Positions 1 to 8,575 of a stretch of 39,812 nt of DNA are shown one piece after another. Position 1 is the first letter of the stretch. The number at the start of each line of letters is the position of its first letter. Source of the stretch: an uncultured Bacteroidota bacterium (GTDB lineage: Bacteria > Bacteroidota > Bacteroidia > Chitinophagales > Saprospiraceae). Under the pieces are notes generated by a model. That model was not told where the DNA came from, searched no databases, and saw only the letters and a program-made list of their open reading frames with translations. The stretch lies in assembly GCA_902609095.1 (NCBI GenBank), contig CACLQQ010000022.1, positions 1-39,812 on the forward strand, given 5' to 3'. A program made the translations under genes and the position numbers.

Positions 1-2
1 AC

Positions 3-68
3 GAGGAGTTGTATATTGCTATATTCTATGATCTCCGCAAGAGTATTTTAGTCCATTATAATCCTTGA
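3..68 (+). CDS. 3' end of an unidentified gene
   Basis: An open frame enters from the left edge and stops with TGA at 66-68. The visible C-terminus reads EELYIAIFYDLRKSILVHYN and one more residue. The piece is too short to identify. It could be chance, as nothing else supports it; the next recognisable sequence lies on the other strand. Confidence 0.25.
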   Translation, partial: EELYIAIFYDLRKSILVHYNP

Positions 69-122
69 TTTACATCTTTGACTTTATATCGCTGGGCCAT
101 GGAACTATCAAATAGAACAGAT

Positions 123-308
123 TCAAGCCTTTAGAACAATTCTATACCTCGCCTTACCGGCTTCTAAGTGTTCAAGGGCAGCATTCACTTCTGTCATCGG
201 AAATTCTTCAACATCAGGATAGATCTGATGACGTACACAGAAATCTAACATCTGTCTTTACAAATCCGGGCTACCTACAGGACAACCTCCTATGGTTCGG
301 TTGCGGCA
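123..308 (-). pseudogene. C-terminal remnant of a zinc-type alcohol dehydrogenase
   Basis: On the minus strand about 60 codons match the end of medium-chain, zinc-dependent NAD(P) alcohol dehydrogenases: NRTIGGCPVGSP, then [19 protein letters not shown], then [18 protein letters not shown] and TGA at 125-123. These correspond to the family's conserved cofactor-domain tail (G-S-x-x-G-S, then MLDF, and the final KARYRIVL). A TAA at 260-258 lies in frame between the two blocks, and nothing of the N-terminal catalytic domain with its zinc ligands is found upstream, where sequence up to 490 is unrelated. I read it as a truncated, dead gene. It belongs to the general decay seen in this window. The family assignment is good; the substrate cannot be told. 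Confidence 0.6.
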
Positions 309-576
309 TAGCCTGACGCACTCCAGTGGATGAATGAACGAATGATTAAGGAGAGATGCCTTTAGGAGTCTAAGTGAGAGAACAGCAAAGCTGATATGTT
401 GACTAAGCCGCCTCGAGGCAGAACCTTAGGGCGTCGAGTTTTTGGTTACTTTTTTCGATCAAAAAGTGACAGTGTTATCAAGGTAGGACAATAGCAATAA
501 TCCAGTTAAGATTGTAGATTATCATATAAGATATATGATTCCTCTGTATGAATGAATGATCACAACCTTGATGTTG

Positions 577-1512
577 TTACCTACTCGTAAAACAATCATC
601 ATCCTGGTCCAACATATAATCCACTAATACTTGTAATCCCATATAATGATTAAACATAGTAGGATCCGGCTTGATATTGTTGAAGTTTTGATGTCTCCAA
701 AATGTCATGGAGGCACCCGCATAAATCGTAAAGGCCCGAAGAGAGCTGAGCTCATCGACACTCAGCTCCATAGAAGATTGATAGCCTGATAATAACTGCT
801 TCCCTTTCTCAATATTAATACTATCCTTATCGGCACAAGTTCCTATGATTGTCATTCCGATATCAAAGACCTTATAATAATACACAGCTTCCTCAAAGTC
901 CATCACGGTTGCGGTGCTCAGATCATCTGATACGATGACATTATTCCAAAACACATCACTATGAATGAAGGCCTTAGGTAAGTCCAACTCCAAATAGGGA
1001 GAGATATAGTCTTCTATCTTTTGAAGCCAGCGCTCGAATTCTGAGTCAGCAGCATAATCACTGACCTTGTTAAAGACCTCTATACCAAAATTAAGAACAT
1101 TCGGAAGATAAGATGGCGCTTCGACTTTATGTAATGTTGCCAGTTCACTCCCAATCCTGTAAAGTAATTCATCACAAAAGTCCTTGATGATCTGTCCTTC
1201 GAGATACTTCTTAATCATTATCGGCTTACCCTTCCATAGCATAACAGGTTCCTTTCCCTTACTAAATACCACTATAGAAGTACGAAAATCATTCTGTTGC
1301 AAATGGATCAGTAAATTAGCCAACTCTTGAGTTTGTGGCATGGATTTTTGCTCACAGATCGATAATACATACTTACCTGTACTCGTGTTAATGAGATAAT
1401 TGGTATTCTCCGATCCTCCTCTAAGCAATGCATAGGAACGGATTAAACCTATATCATAGTACGAGAGTAAACCCTCTAAGTAATCATCATCTATGGACGT
1501 ATACTGCGCCAT
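577..1512 (-). CDS. APH-fold kinase, homoserine kinase type II-like
   Basis: A 311-residue protein of the aminoglycoside phosphotransferase/choline kinase fold. The catalytic loop FIHSDVFWNNVIV puts the catalytic Asp near residue 186, and VMDFEEA near 205 supplies the metal-binding Asp. The N-terminus has the nucleotide-binding element LLRGGSENTNYLI, and the C-terminal FWRHQNF block resembles type II homoserine kinases. The open frame reaches upstream to 1581, but that would overlap the preceding gene by 68 bases; I chose the ATG at 1512, one base after the TGA of the ThrC-like gene, which implies translational coupling. Being next to a threonine-synthase-like gene suggests it phosphorylates homoserine or another hydroxy-amino acid. 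Related kinases act on hydroxylysine, choline or methylthioribose, so the substrate is inferred. The frame is intact. Confidence 0.8.
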   Translation of the reverse strand: MAQYTSIDDDYLEGLLSYYDIGLIRSYALLRGGSENTNYLINTSTGKYVLSICEQKSMPQTQELANLLIHLQQNDFRTSIVVFSKGKEPVMLWKGKPIMIKKYLEGQIIKDFCDELLYRIGSELATLHKVEAPSYLPNVLNFGIEVFNKVSDYAADSEFERWLQKIEDYISPYLELDLPKAFIHSDVFWNNVIVSDDLSTATVMDFEEAVYYYKVFDIGMTIIGTCADKDSINIEKGKQLLSGYQSSMELSVDELSSLRAFTIYAGASMTFWRHQNFNNIKPDPTMFNHYMGLQVLVDYMLDQDDDCFTSR

Positions 1513-1513
1513 A

Positions 1514-2959
1514 TCATTGACTTTGCTCCCAGTGGTTTGAGATGGCGTGTAATAAGCCTCCCTCGAGATGTTTATGATCAATGGTGTATCCCCTCTGACA
1601 TAAGCACTTAGCAGCTTCTATGGATGGGTGTTTCGCCTCTGACGGTAAGGCATCAACATTGAGCGCGGTCTCTATTACTGCTGGAAACTTAGATGGGTGT
1701 GCCGTTGCTAAGCAAATCACCTTATGATGACCTATCACCTCCCTCATCTGTTCTAATGCTGTGACAGCAACAGCGGCATGTGGATCAAGCAAGTAAGATT
1801 CTAATTCATAAAGATCGTTAATCGTCTCCATAGTAGCCTCATCAGACACACTGGCTGATAGGAATCCGTGAGCATATGAACTGAATGTTTCATGATCAAA
1901 ATCTACTCTTCCAGTTGTTGCAAACTCCTCCATCCAATTGCTAATCTTAGTAGCGTCTTGATCTACACAGAAATAGAGGTATCGCCAGAAGTTCATAGGA
2001 ATCAAGATATCAATCGCAGAAGATACAGTTTCATGAATCGGTTTCTTTGAAAAGATCCCTTTGCTGAATATTCTATGGAGACAATCATTCTTATTGTTGG
2101 CGACAATCAAGTACTTAACTGGCAAGCCCATCATTCTCGCAACTCCTCCTGCACATAAGTTACCGAAGGCCCCGGATGGCACACACATGCTCAGCTCTTC
2201 TCCGATACTATCGGCGATTTGTAGATAACCATAGAAGTAGTGCACAGTCTGGATCATGATACGCCCCCAGTTGATTGAGTTAACACTGGAGAGATTTACC
2301 CGCTCCTTAAACTCTCGATTATCATATAAACTACTGATGGCTAAGTCCAAATCATCACCACCATCTGCGCAGTTATAGACTCCTACAGGATGAACATTGC
2401 GATGATGTAAAGTGGTCATCTGTCGCTCCTGCTCCTCAGTTATCATCCCCTTCGGGTATAAGACCCAAGCATCGAGCGTAGACTTCCCTGCGATATAGCT
2501 AGCCGCCGCCGGGCCCGTATCTCCGGTTGTGGCAACGATGATTGAAAGTCGCTCTTCTTTCCGAGCCAGAAAGTAATCAACGAGATTAACCAAAAACGCA
2601 AGACCTACATCTTTAAATGAAAGTGTAGAGCCATAGAAAAACTCCATGATGTATGTATCACTTCGAGAGCTCAACTTAGAAATTGGTATTACGTCATCTT
2701 TTTCGAATGTGCTATAGGCGGCATCTATAATAGACACCAGATCTGCCGCAGAAATAATGCTTCTATCAATAAACAGACTTAATACTTCGAAGGCCAGATC
2801 TTTATACGACAAGTGCTTCCATTGTGTCAACTGCTCATATGTGACTGTCGGCAGTGCCTCTGGCACGTAGAGACCACCATCAGGAGCATAACATGCCAAG
2901 ATTGCTGTCTCAATATCTACAGGCTGTCCTCCTCCTTTATTACTTACGAACTTCAGCAT
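1514..2959 (-). CDS. thrC: threonine synthase-like PLP enzyme
   Basis: A 481-residue protein with the full threonine synthase architecture: N-terminal SNKGG element, the PLP lysine in STLSFKDVGLAFL (Lys116), the phosphate-binding ATTGDTGPAA loop, SVNSINWGRIMIQTVHYFYGY in the centre, the glycine-rich CVPSGAFGNLCAGG, and ATAHPSKFP near the C-terminus. Threonine synthase converts O-phosphohomoserine to threonine. Related threonine-synthase-like proteins (THNSL2 type) act as phospho-lyases giving 2-oxobutyrate, and I cannot separate the two from sequence. The gene starts 6 bases after the reductase gene at 2966 and ends one base before the kinase ATG, so the three form one operon. The kinase would supply the phosphorylated substrate. 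No frameshift is seen. Confidence 0.88.
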   Translation of the reverse strand: MLKFVSNKGGGQPVDIETAILACYAPDGGLYVPEALPTVTYEQLTQWKHLSYKDLAFEVLSLFIDRSIISAADLVSIIDAAYSTFEKDDVIPISKLSSRSDTYIMEFFYGSTLSFKDVGLAFLVNLVDYFLARKEERLSIIVATTGDTGPAAASYIAGKSTLDAWVLYPKGMITEEQERQMTTLHHRNVHPVGVYNCADGGDDLDLAISSLYDNREFKERVNLSSVNSINWGRIMIQTVHYFYGYLQIADSIGEELSMCVPSGAFGNLCAGGVARMMGLPVKYLIVANNKNDCLHRIFSKGIFSKKPIHETVSSAIDILIPMNFWRYLYFCVDQDATKISNWMEEFATTGRVDFDHETFSSYAHGFLSASVSDEATMETINDLYELESYLLDPHAAVAVTALEQMREVIGHHKVICLATAHPSKFPAVIETALNVDALPSEAKHPSIEAAKCLCQRGYTIDHKHLEGGLLHAISNHWEQSQ

Positions 2960-2965
2960 ACCTTA

Positions 2966-3913
2966 TTAAATCTTATAATTAGAAAAAACTGCTGACGCGA
3001 TCATTATATCCTGGACGGCGACACCAGTTAGATCCACCACAATGATCTGGTCTTTACTAAGCACAGGAAGAGGAACATCTTGAAGTGCCGCACCTAATTC
3101 AACAACACAATCTGCAGCCATGACACCATCCGAGAGCGCTCGATATATCTCTCCTCGACTCTTACTCTGATTGATGCTATCAGCGATTACCATATCGGCC
3201 CTCTCTAAGATTTGGCTTGACAACTCCTGTTTGGCATGCGTATCCGAACCGATGGCAACAATCAGCGTACCATTAACTATATCCTCAGGATGTAATAAAG
3301 GCACCTCTGAAGGAGTGGTCGTAATGATTACACTACAATGACCTGAAAGCTCTGCACAGGTTGAGGCGACTTGTACTTTACCGGCTCCATCAAGATCTTC
3401 TTTTAATTGCTGGGCCTTGCTTATATCTCGCCCCCAGATCCAAAATGAATCACATACATTCAACTCTATAAGTTGCTGAATCTGAAGCTTAGCTATGGTT
3501 CCAGTCCCAATGATTCCTATATTATCTATTACATTAGGGCCAAAAGATTGAACTGACAAGGTGCCCGCACTGACGGTTCTGAGGTTAGTGAGGTGGCCCT
3601 CATCTAAAAGTACCGCTACTAACTCTCCAGTCTTTTGCTTGAACAACAACATCAAGCCTTGACCGCTCGGAATACCTAAGTTTAGGTTATGATAAAAACC
3701 CGATGCAATCTTGATCACATAATACTCTTGTCGCTTGATGTAACCATACTTGATATGTACATCTCCAGGAGGATCCTCAAATAGTAATTCCCCTACTGGA
3801 GGCATGATACAATCGTTGTTGCTGTAAGCAATGAATCCTTCTCTCATTGCCGCTACCACATCAATTGATGATACAATAGACTGAATCTCTGGGAGCTTAA
3901 TAATTGTACTCAT
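2966..3913 (-). CDS. ornithine cyclodeaminase/mu-crystallin family protein
   Basis: A 315-residue member of the OCD/mu-crystallin family, close to the usual length. Visible family features are the substrate-side lysine in YYVIKIASGFY, the arginine in LTNLRTVSAGTLS, the Rossmann dinucleotide loop IGIIGTGTIAKLQI at mid-protein, a second nucleotide segment WIWGRDISKA, and ADMVIADSINQSKSRGE. Members include ornithine cyclodeaminase, alanine dehydrogenase, ketimine reductase and SbnB-type opine enzymes; the sequence alone does not pick one. It is first in the operon with the ThrC-like enzyme and the kinase, so its substrate is likely an imino or keto acid linked to hydroxy-amino acid or 2-oxobutyrate metabolism. 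That link is inference. ATG at 3913; AT-rich DNA lies upstream. Confidence 0.82.
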   Translation of the reverse strand: MSTIIKLPEIQSIVSSIDVVAAMREGFIAYSNNDCIMPPVGELLFEDPPGDVHIKYGYIKRQEYYVIKIASGFYHNLNLGIPSGQGLMLLFKQKTGELVAVLLDEGHLTNLRTVSAGTLSVQSFGPNVIDNIGIIGTGTIAKLQIQQLIELNVCDSFWIWGRDISKAQQLKEDLDGAGKVQVASTCAELSGHCSVIITTTPSEVPLLHPEDIVNGTLIVAIGSDTHAKQELSSQILERADMVIADSINQSKSRGEIYRALSDGVMAADCVVELGAALQDVPLPVLSKDQIIVVDLTGVAVQDIMIASAVFSNYKI

Positions 3914-4809
3914 ATCAAATGAATTTTCGGTTCAATATACTTTACTATACCACAACCCTTTACAATGAGATAAAAGTAACAATGCTTTTGTAATTCTCGA
4001 GATCGAATAATCTATCAAGGATCTTATAACTGACAGAGGCGATTTTCTACATTGATCAGAGTAGATGCTCTCTGATCTCTGTGCTCAGTTTATCAGTTAT
4101 TTTTTATCGTTTATAATGATTGAAGACAACTTTATTTAATCATAATTTCGATGCGACCTGTTCAAACTTCACTGGATGGTCTAATGTTCAAATAATGAAA
4201 AACCACATTGCAGTAATATTGGGATGAACTTTATTCTTAATTCGCCTTTTCAATTTTCTATTAAAACCTGCTGAGCTGTTTTACTGCCATCAGCAAATAG
4301 TTTAGTAAATTCTTTATTATATTTCTTACTGAAGGCTTCATGAAGAGGCGGCTGAGACAAAATGACATCATTACTCAATTTGTTGAAGTTGTCTTTGAGT
4401 GATTTACTTCACAGAAATAAATGAATAATCCTATTATAATTAACCCGTCAATCCGCATATATCCTGAAAGGTTTGGCGCAAATAATAGCCTCTACATCTT
4501 GCCATTAGTAATCATATACCATTGCATCATTATCAGGCTTTTACCTTAGCTGTAAGCGGGTAAACTCTCTAATTCTACAAGCAAAAGGTCCGTCTTTACT
4601 TCTGGCTAAGAACACGATGTTTTAACCTTCATTCCCGATCATTAGATTTTTTGAATGTAAGAAAGGAATGAATATGTAAAGAGTAGCTCTAATGTATTAT
4701 TCGAGGGGCCCATGATACTCTTGAAAGTCCTCAGCACTTTATATACTAAACTAAAAAATGGCGATTAGTGCTTTATCCCTAATCACCATTAGTTATGTTG
4801 TATCTTTCA
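3914..4809. other. gene-free stretch with an unidentified degenerate fragment
   Basis: No open gene is present. On the minus strand between about 4260 and 4620 codon-like stretches can be read, for example LSQPPLHEAFSKKYNKEFTK and, further upstream, DGPFACRIREFTRLQL, in different frames and broken by stops. This looks like an old pseudogene whose family I do not recognise. The rest is AT-rich sequence without visible structure. The promoter of the reductase operon should lie near 3914-3990, but I see no convincing motif. Confidence 0.4.
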
Positions 4810-5669
4810 TTATCTACAGTCTTCAATTCCTTGTAACAACTCTTTCGACGCTAATTTCCCAAGTTCGTTAGAAGCGAGAGGGTTTGAGCCAGTTATCAAT
4901 TTTCCATCACCACATACCGTTTTATCCATTTTAGTATTCATCAATTTTGCGCCTAAGGATTTCAGAGGTTCACTTAAACCATGAGGTATGTTACCAGGTA
5001 AATAGCCTATCATAGGCGTTTGATTATCTACCGAGTCGCGAAAAACAACTAAGTTATATCCTTCGTATAGAAACTGATCATCTGAAATAGTAGACAAGAA
5101 TGCTCCAGGACCATGACATATACTTATTGTGTACAGCTCGTTGTTATGCGCCCACCTAAGTATTTTGTCCACGTTTGGATCACTGGGAAGGCCAATCATT
5201 GCTCCATGACCTCCCGGGATATAAATAGCAGCGTATGATCCAAATTGATCAAATGAATTGTTTATAAACTCGGAAAGGCTCACGGAATTTTCAAATGTAG
5301 GTTTAAGATCCTCATAGATGGATTTCACATCTTCATCTTTTTTTGGGAAGGCCCACATCTAAAAAACTGCTGGCTTTCCCGTAGGTGTAGCAATTTCAAA
5401 TTCAAATCCCGCATCTCTTAAGTGAAGCATTGGCACTAAAGTCTCTACTGGATGATTTCCCGTAGAGAACATTTTACCATTTTGTATTTTAAGATTTTCT
5501 CTTCGATGCAAATGACAAGGATCTTTGACTTTTTTACATTGTATTTTTTATAGCGAATTTTTTCAAAATCTGTTTTATTCGGCACTGAGATTCTTAATAC
5601 TAACTTGGACGGGCTATATGAGCCATCTGATTCTAATTTAGGGGCTATTCCGAAGATTTTTATAATCAT
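4810..5669 (-). pseudogene. hchA: HchA/Hsp31 (glyoxalase III, DJ-1/PfpI family), broken
   Basis: The protein can be followed from ATG at 5669 to the stop at 4810 and aligns with HchA along its length: [11 protein letters not shown] near the N-terminus, then [15 protein letters not shown], the [15 protein letters not shown] segment, YAAIYIPGGHGAMIGLP, and the nucleophile elbow ISICHGPGAFL with the catalytic Cys. HchA is a holding chaperone and cofactor-free glyoxalase/deglycase. Two lesions are visible: a frameshift near 5485-5500 (after the EEKI segment) and an in-frame TAG at about 5360, just before MWAFPKKDED, where HchA proteins usually have Glu. The 182-codon distal part remains open. It lies 15 bases downstream of a broken nitroreductase and follows a broken Crp regulator, so the whole stress module is inactive. 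Confidence 0.85.
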
Positions 5670-5684
5670 AATTCTTTCTCTTTT

Positions 5685-6316
5685 TTATATGTAATTGACT
5701 AATTCTTTCATCGACTTTCTCACTTTCTTCAAGTTTACTAACCAGTCATTGTCAGCATCTCGATACGCAATAGGTAATAATGGCGTACTGCGTAATCCCT
5801 TTGCTTTTAAATCTAGTATCACATCCAAAGCAGGCGAGTCAAATCCTTCCATTGGCATACTATCCAATCCTTCTGTAGCTGCTTGGGTCATTGCTGACAT
5901 CAAGGCAATATAGGTTTGACGAGCTGCATGCTGAAAGTTTACTTATGGATCTTTTTGCGTATAATTTGACAGGAGCTGTTAACGATACCTTTCCCATCCC
6001 TCATTTTTAAAATCTCTAAGCTCATTAGTCAAGTCAAACATGTGATTGATTCGATCTGCAGTGTAATGATCCCAGGCTGCAAAAACTAATAGGTGAGAGC
6101 GGTCTGTAAACTGTGACTGATTCCACGCAATTTCTCTAATTTTCTTTTTAACGGCGTCATCACTTATTACATATACTTCAAATGGCTGGACTCCACTTGA
6201 TGTTGGAGTGAGTCTTATCGCTTCTAATATTCTTTCAATTTCTTCTTGGGCACTTGATTGCCATTCATGGCTTTGATGGCATACCTCCTTTCCAATATAT
6301 CTAAATTTTGCATCAT
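5685..6316 (-). pseudogene. NAD(P)H-dependent nitroreductase family protein, broken
   Basis: A nitroreductase of the FMN-dependent NfsB-like type can be read from the ATG at 6316 (an alternative at 6313) to the stop at 5685. The N-terminal LERRYAIKAMNG, RLTPTSSGVQPFEVYVI, AWNQSQFTDRSHLLVFAAWD and the C-terminal SMPMEGFDSPALD with LPIAYRDAD and VRKSM are all family signatures. Lesions: one frameshift near 6220-6240, and TAA codons in frame at 5981-5979 and 5945-5943. These enzymes reduce nitroaromatics and quinones. The length, about 210 codons, is complete, so the gene was lost by point changes, not by deletion. It sits between the broken Crp gene and broken hchA on the same strand, probably once an operon. 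Confidence 0.85.
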
Positions 6317-6377
6317 CCTATGTTTTACGCAAAGAACAATTCTACAGTCAAGATAAAAATTGATCTATTATAAGAAA

Positions 6378-6953
6378 TCAGGAATTAGCAATTTCTTTTC
6401 TTACCCGACTTAGGCATTCTGGAGTTATACCCAGAAAAGAGGCTATCTGGTAATTGGGAATGAGCTGTTCAATAAGTTCATACTTCTACACGAAATTTTG
6501 CTATTTCTCCTACACTCTAAGCGTCAGCAAACCCAAAATCCTTCTTTGAAGTGTAACTATTCTGTTTTATAAGCCTTTACGATGGAGCACACCAAGTTCG
6601 GGATACTTTGTCTAGAACTGCTCAAGGTTTTCGTGCTCGAAAAGGATTATTTTAGAATATGAAAGACTCTCGACCCTTATCATGGACTCTATGTCCTTAA
6701 ATAAAGTTATGTAATCACCTATCCACCAATTTTTGATCGCAAACTGCAGGGTATGTTCCTTGCCCTGATCAGTCTTGTAGAACCAACTCAGGCAACCACT
6801 TGCTACAAAAATCTGGATTTTCCTTCTTGGGTTTTCTTGCAAAATGAGTTGTCCTTTTTTTACATTTTTTACAATAGAAATATCTTTCAGATCCTTTGCC
6901 ATTTCTTCTGAGAGAGGTAAACTTCTTTCTATATATTTTAATAATTCCTTCAT
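6378..6953 (-). pseudogene. Crp/Fnr-family transcription regulator, broken
   Basis: From ATG at 6953 the first 113 codons encode an intact cyclic-nucleotide-binding-like domain (KKGQLILQENPRRKIQIFVA, GCLSWFYKTDQGKEHTLQF, WWIGDYITL). The frame then hits a stop at 6612, and the HTH part continues with several further stops: YPELGVL, then IVTLQRRILGLLTLRV, and the recognition part PNYQIASFLGITPECLSRVR ending with TGA at 6378. This is the usual layout of Bacteroidota Crp-like regulators of about 190 residues. Four or more nonsense codons in the distal half show it is old. It was likely the regulator of the nitroreductase and hchA genes directly downstream; that is an inference from position. Confidence 0.85.
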
Positions 6954-7347
6954 TTCAATCCCCTTAACTTCATCATGCCTTATGCCTAAAGATAATTAAT
7001 TATGATTTTTCCTATATAAACGACTGATAACCAACTAAATAGTAGTTTTACTAATTTTCTTGTTCACATTCAGTTGTTTGAATCTACGGATACTTTATTT
7101 ATTTAAAAGATGGTTTTAGATTTCAAACTTTAAGCAGCAAATGATTGAGAAAGACGATGAATTAGCCATAAAAGTCATGTCAATGGATCGTAAGAATAAG
7201 CATAGCTCTGAGCAACTAAGATATAAAACTCAGCCATTTGATAGAGAGTCGATAAAGCCCAACTCTTAGAAATAGAAATTTAGAATTTTATTTTACATTA
7301 ACGATTGGAGTTTTAACGACGGCAGTATTTAGTCTTTAGGAGATAAC
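6954..7347. other. intergenic stretch, small plus-strand ORF only
   Basis: Nothing recognisable. One 42-codon plus-strand frame (about 7141-7269, beginning MIEKDDELAIKVMSMDRK and ending TAG) is open, hydrophilic and without an identifiable family; it may be chance or the remains of a gene end. Confidence 0.3.
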
Positions 7348-7629
7348 TTATGCGGTTCTAAATCGCATGAACATGCGGTCCATGAAATATACTGCAGGAA
7401 GAATGGCTAAAGCAATCAAATAGCTAAATATGCTCAAGTCTACAGACAAATCTGGAAGCTTCCAATCTGTTGTAGGTATATACCTAAATGGTTTAGTGCC
7501 AATACTCAAAGGAGTCGATGTACTCATCTGAGGCACCATAAATAGCAACGAGAGTGAGGACAGAGTGATTCCACCTAAGAATAGCCAAAATGGTCTAAAA
7601 CTAATGGACGATATATCAGAGAACTTCAA
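7348..7629 (-). CDS. small membrane protein, probably a gene fragment
   Basis: Ninety-three codons with two predicted membrane segments, PFWLFLGGITLSSLSLLFMV near the start and a second near residues 67-83 (FSYLIALAILPAVYFM), joined by a polar loop. I do not recognise the family. There is no ATG start: the track begins at a TTG, and the frame continues upstream, through a TAG, directly into the truncated sigma factor gene (same frame, only three codons between). This suggests that a deletion fused the front of a sigma gene to the back of a membrane protein gene, perhaps its operon partner. An independent small gene with TTG start cannot be excluded. Confidence 0.4.
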   Translation of the reverse strand: MKFSDISSISFRPFWLFLGGITLSSLSLLFMVPQMSTSTPLSIGTKPFRYIPTTDWKLPDLSVDLSIFSYLIALAILPAVYFMDRMFMRFRTA

Positions 7630-7638
7630 TTTAGGCTC

Positions 7639-7971
7639 CTAAGCAAGACGCAGTAAGGCTTGCTCAATTAAGTTAATCTGAGCCTTACGAGGAGTATCAC
7701 AAACTGAAGTACCGTGTATCTCTAATGCGTTCTTATAGCCTTCCGCAAACTGCTCATCTGACATCTTGGAGCTTTGGAATTTTCCTTGAATCGTTTGATA
7801 TTCTTGTAAAACATTGATAAAAGTAACCTGACCGGCTTCTGCCGCTTCATGAGGATGCAACATACTCGAAAGTACAGTATACGCAAAGCGCTGATAGCTT
7901 TCCATCAGCTTTCTGAGTGCTTGCCGATCTCGATTGATCAGACCTTGTATGAGTAATTGACCTTCTGACAT
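7639..7971 (-). pseudogene. ECF RNA polymerase sigma factor, truncated
   Basis: The 110 codons from ATG at 7971 start as an ECF sigma factor: LLIQGLINRDRQALRKLMES, FAYTVLSSMLHPHEAAEAGQ and VTFINVLQEY are region 2, with the core-binding helix. After GKFQSS the family would continue with region 2.4 (W-L-x-I-A), but instead comes unrelated-looking sequence and then DTPRKAQINLIEQALLRLA, which looks like the linker just before region 4. The stop follows and the DNA-binding region 4 is missing. The middle and end were thus lost. ECF factors pair with membrane anti-sigma or sensor proteins; the membrane fragment downstream in the same frame could be the rest of such a partner. Confidence 0.65.
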
Positions 7972-8097
7972 TGATAGTTGAAAGCTCTGACGACACTAGT
8001 CTTACACAGGTTACAAAAAAATAATTTGAAATTTCTGTAACCTCATTTAAAGTGGGGGGTCTGATGGTCATCTTTAACTAATTAAACATAAAACAAT

Positions 8098-8435
8098 ATG
8101 CAAGCAGAACCAGTAAACGGAATGATCTCTTTCTTTGGCTTCGCCGCTTTTTGACTTATATGCATAACAATACTCGACATTGTGAGCGTATGGCACTAAT
8201 CGATTCTGGTCAGGATGCTGGCATATTCAAGAGCTTACCTTAAGGGGTTTCTTCTCTCAAGTGGGGTTTAGTACTTACCATGATCGGTTTAGCTTTAGGA
8301 ATAGGAATATTTACAGATGTGACATTTGATCTTGATGGTCCAGTCGTTACTATTCCTTTGGAATTCCTTTTTGCCGGAATAGGCCTTATCCAATTTTATA
8401 AAATGATCAAAGAGCAAGAAGACCACAAAGTCTAA
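8098..8435 (+). pseudogene. small membrane protein, broken
   Basis: From ATG at 8098 (MQAEPVNGMISFFGFAAF) the frame meets TGA after 18 codons and TAA about 24 codons later. In another frame the protein resumes with SSLKWGLVLTMIGLALGIGI, then FTDVTFDLDGPVVTIPLEFL, FAGIGLIQFYKMI and a charged tail ending in TAA at 8433-8435. Two or three membrane helices and a charged C-terminus are visible, in all about 110 codons. The family is not recognised, though the layout resembles short Bacteroidota membrane proteins. At least one frameshift and two stops make it a pseudogene; it is transcribed away from the broken sigma gene, from a shared 120-base interval. Confidence 0.5.
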
Positions 8436-8575
8436 CGATCCTACAACCAATTGCAAGTCAATACTGGTAACAACAATACAAAGAAATGAGGGTTCTGTTT
8501 AAGATCCTAATTTTTATATTGTGTAGGTAGTAAAGGCCTTACTCATGGAGCAGGATCTATAGTAATCTCAACACA

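Noticed and set aside
380-490. The stretch around 430-470 with TTTTTGGTTACTTTTTTCGATCAAAAAGT looks like a short inverted or dispersed intergenic repeat of the sort common in Bacteroidota.
   Set aside because: Only one copy is visible in this window, so I cannot show that it repeats.
5695-5913. A plus-strand open frame of 72 codons.
   Set aside because: It is the antisense shadow of the nitroreductase remnant, which has clear homology on the minus strand.
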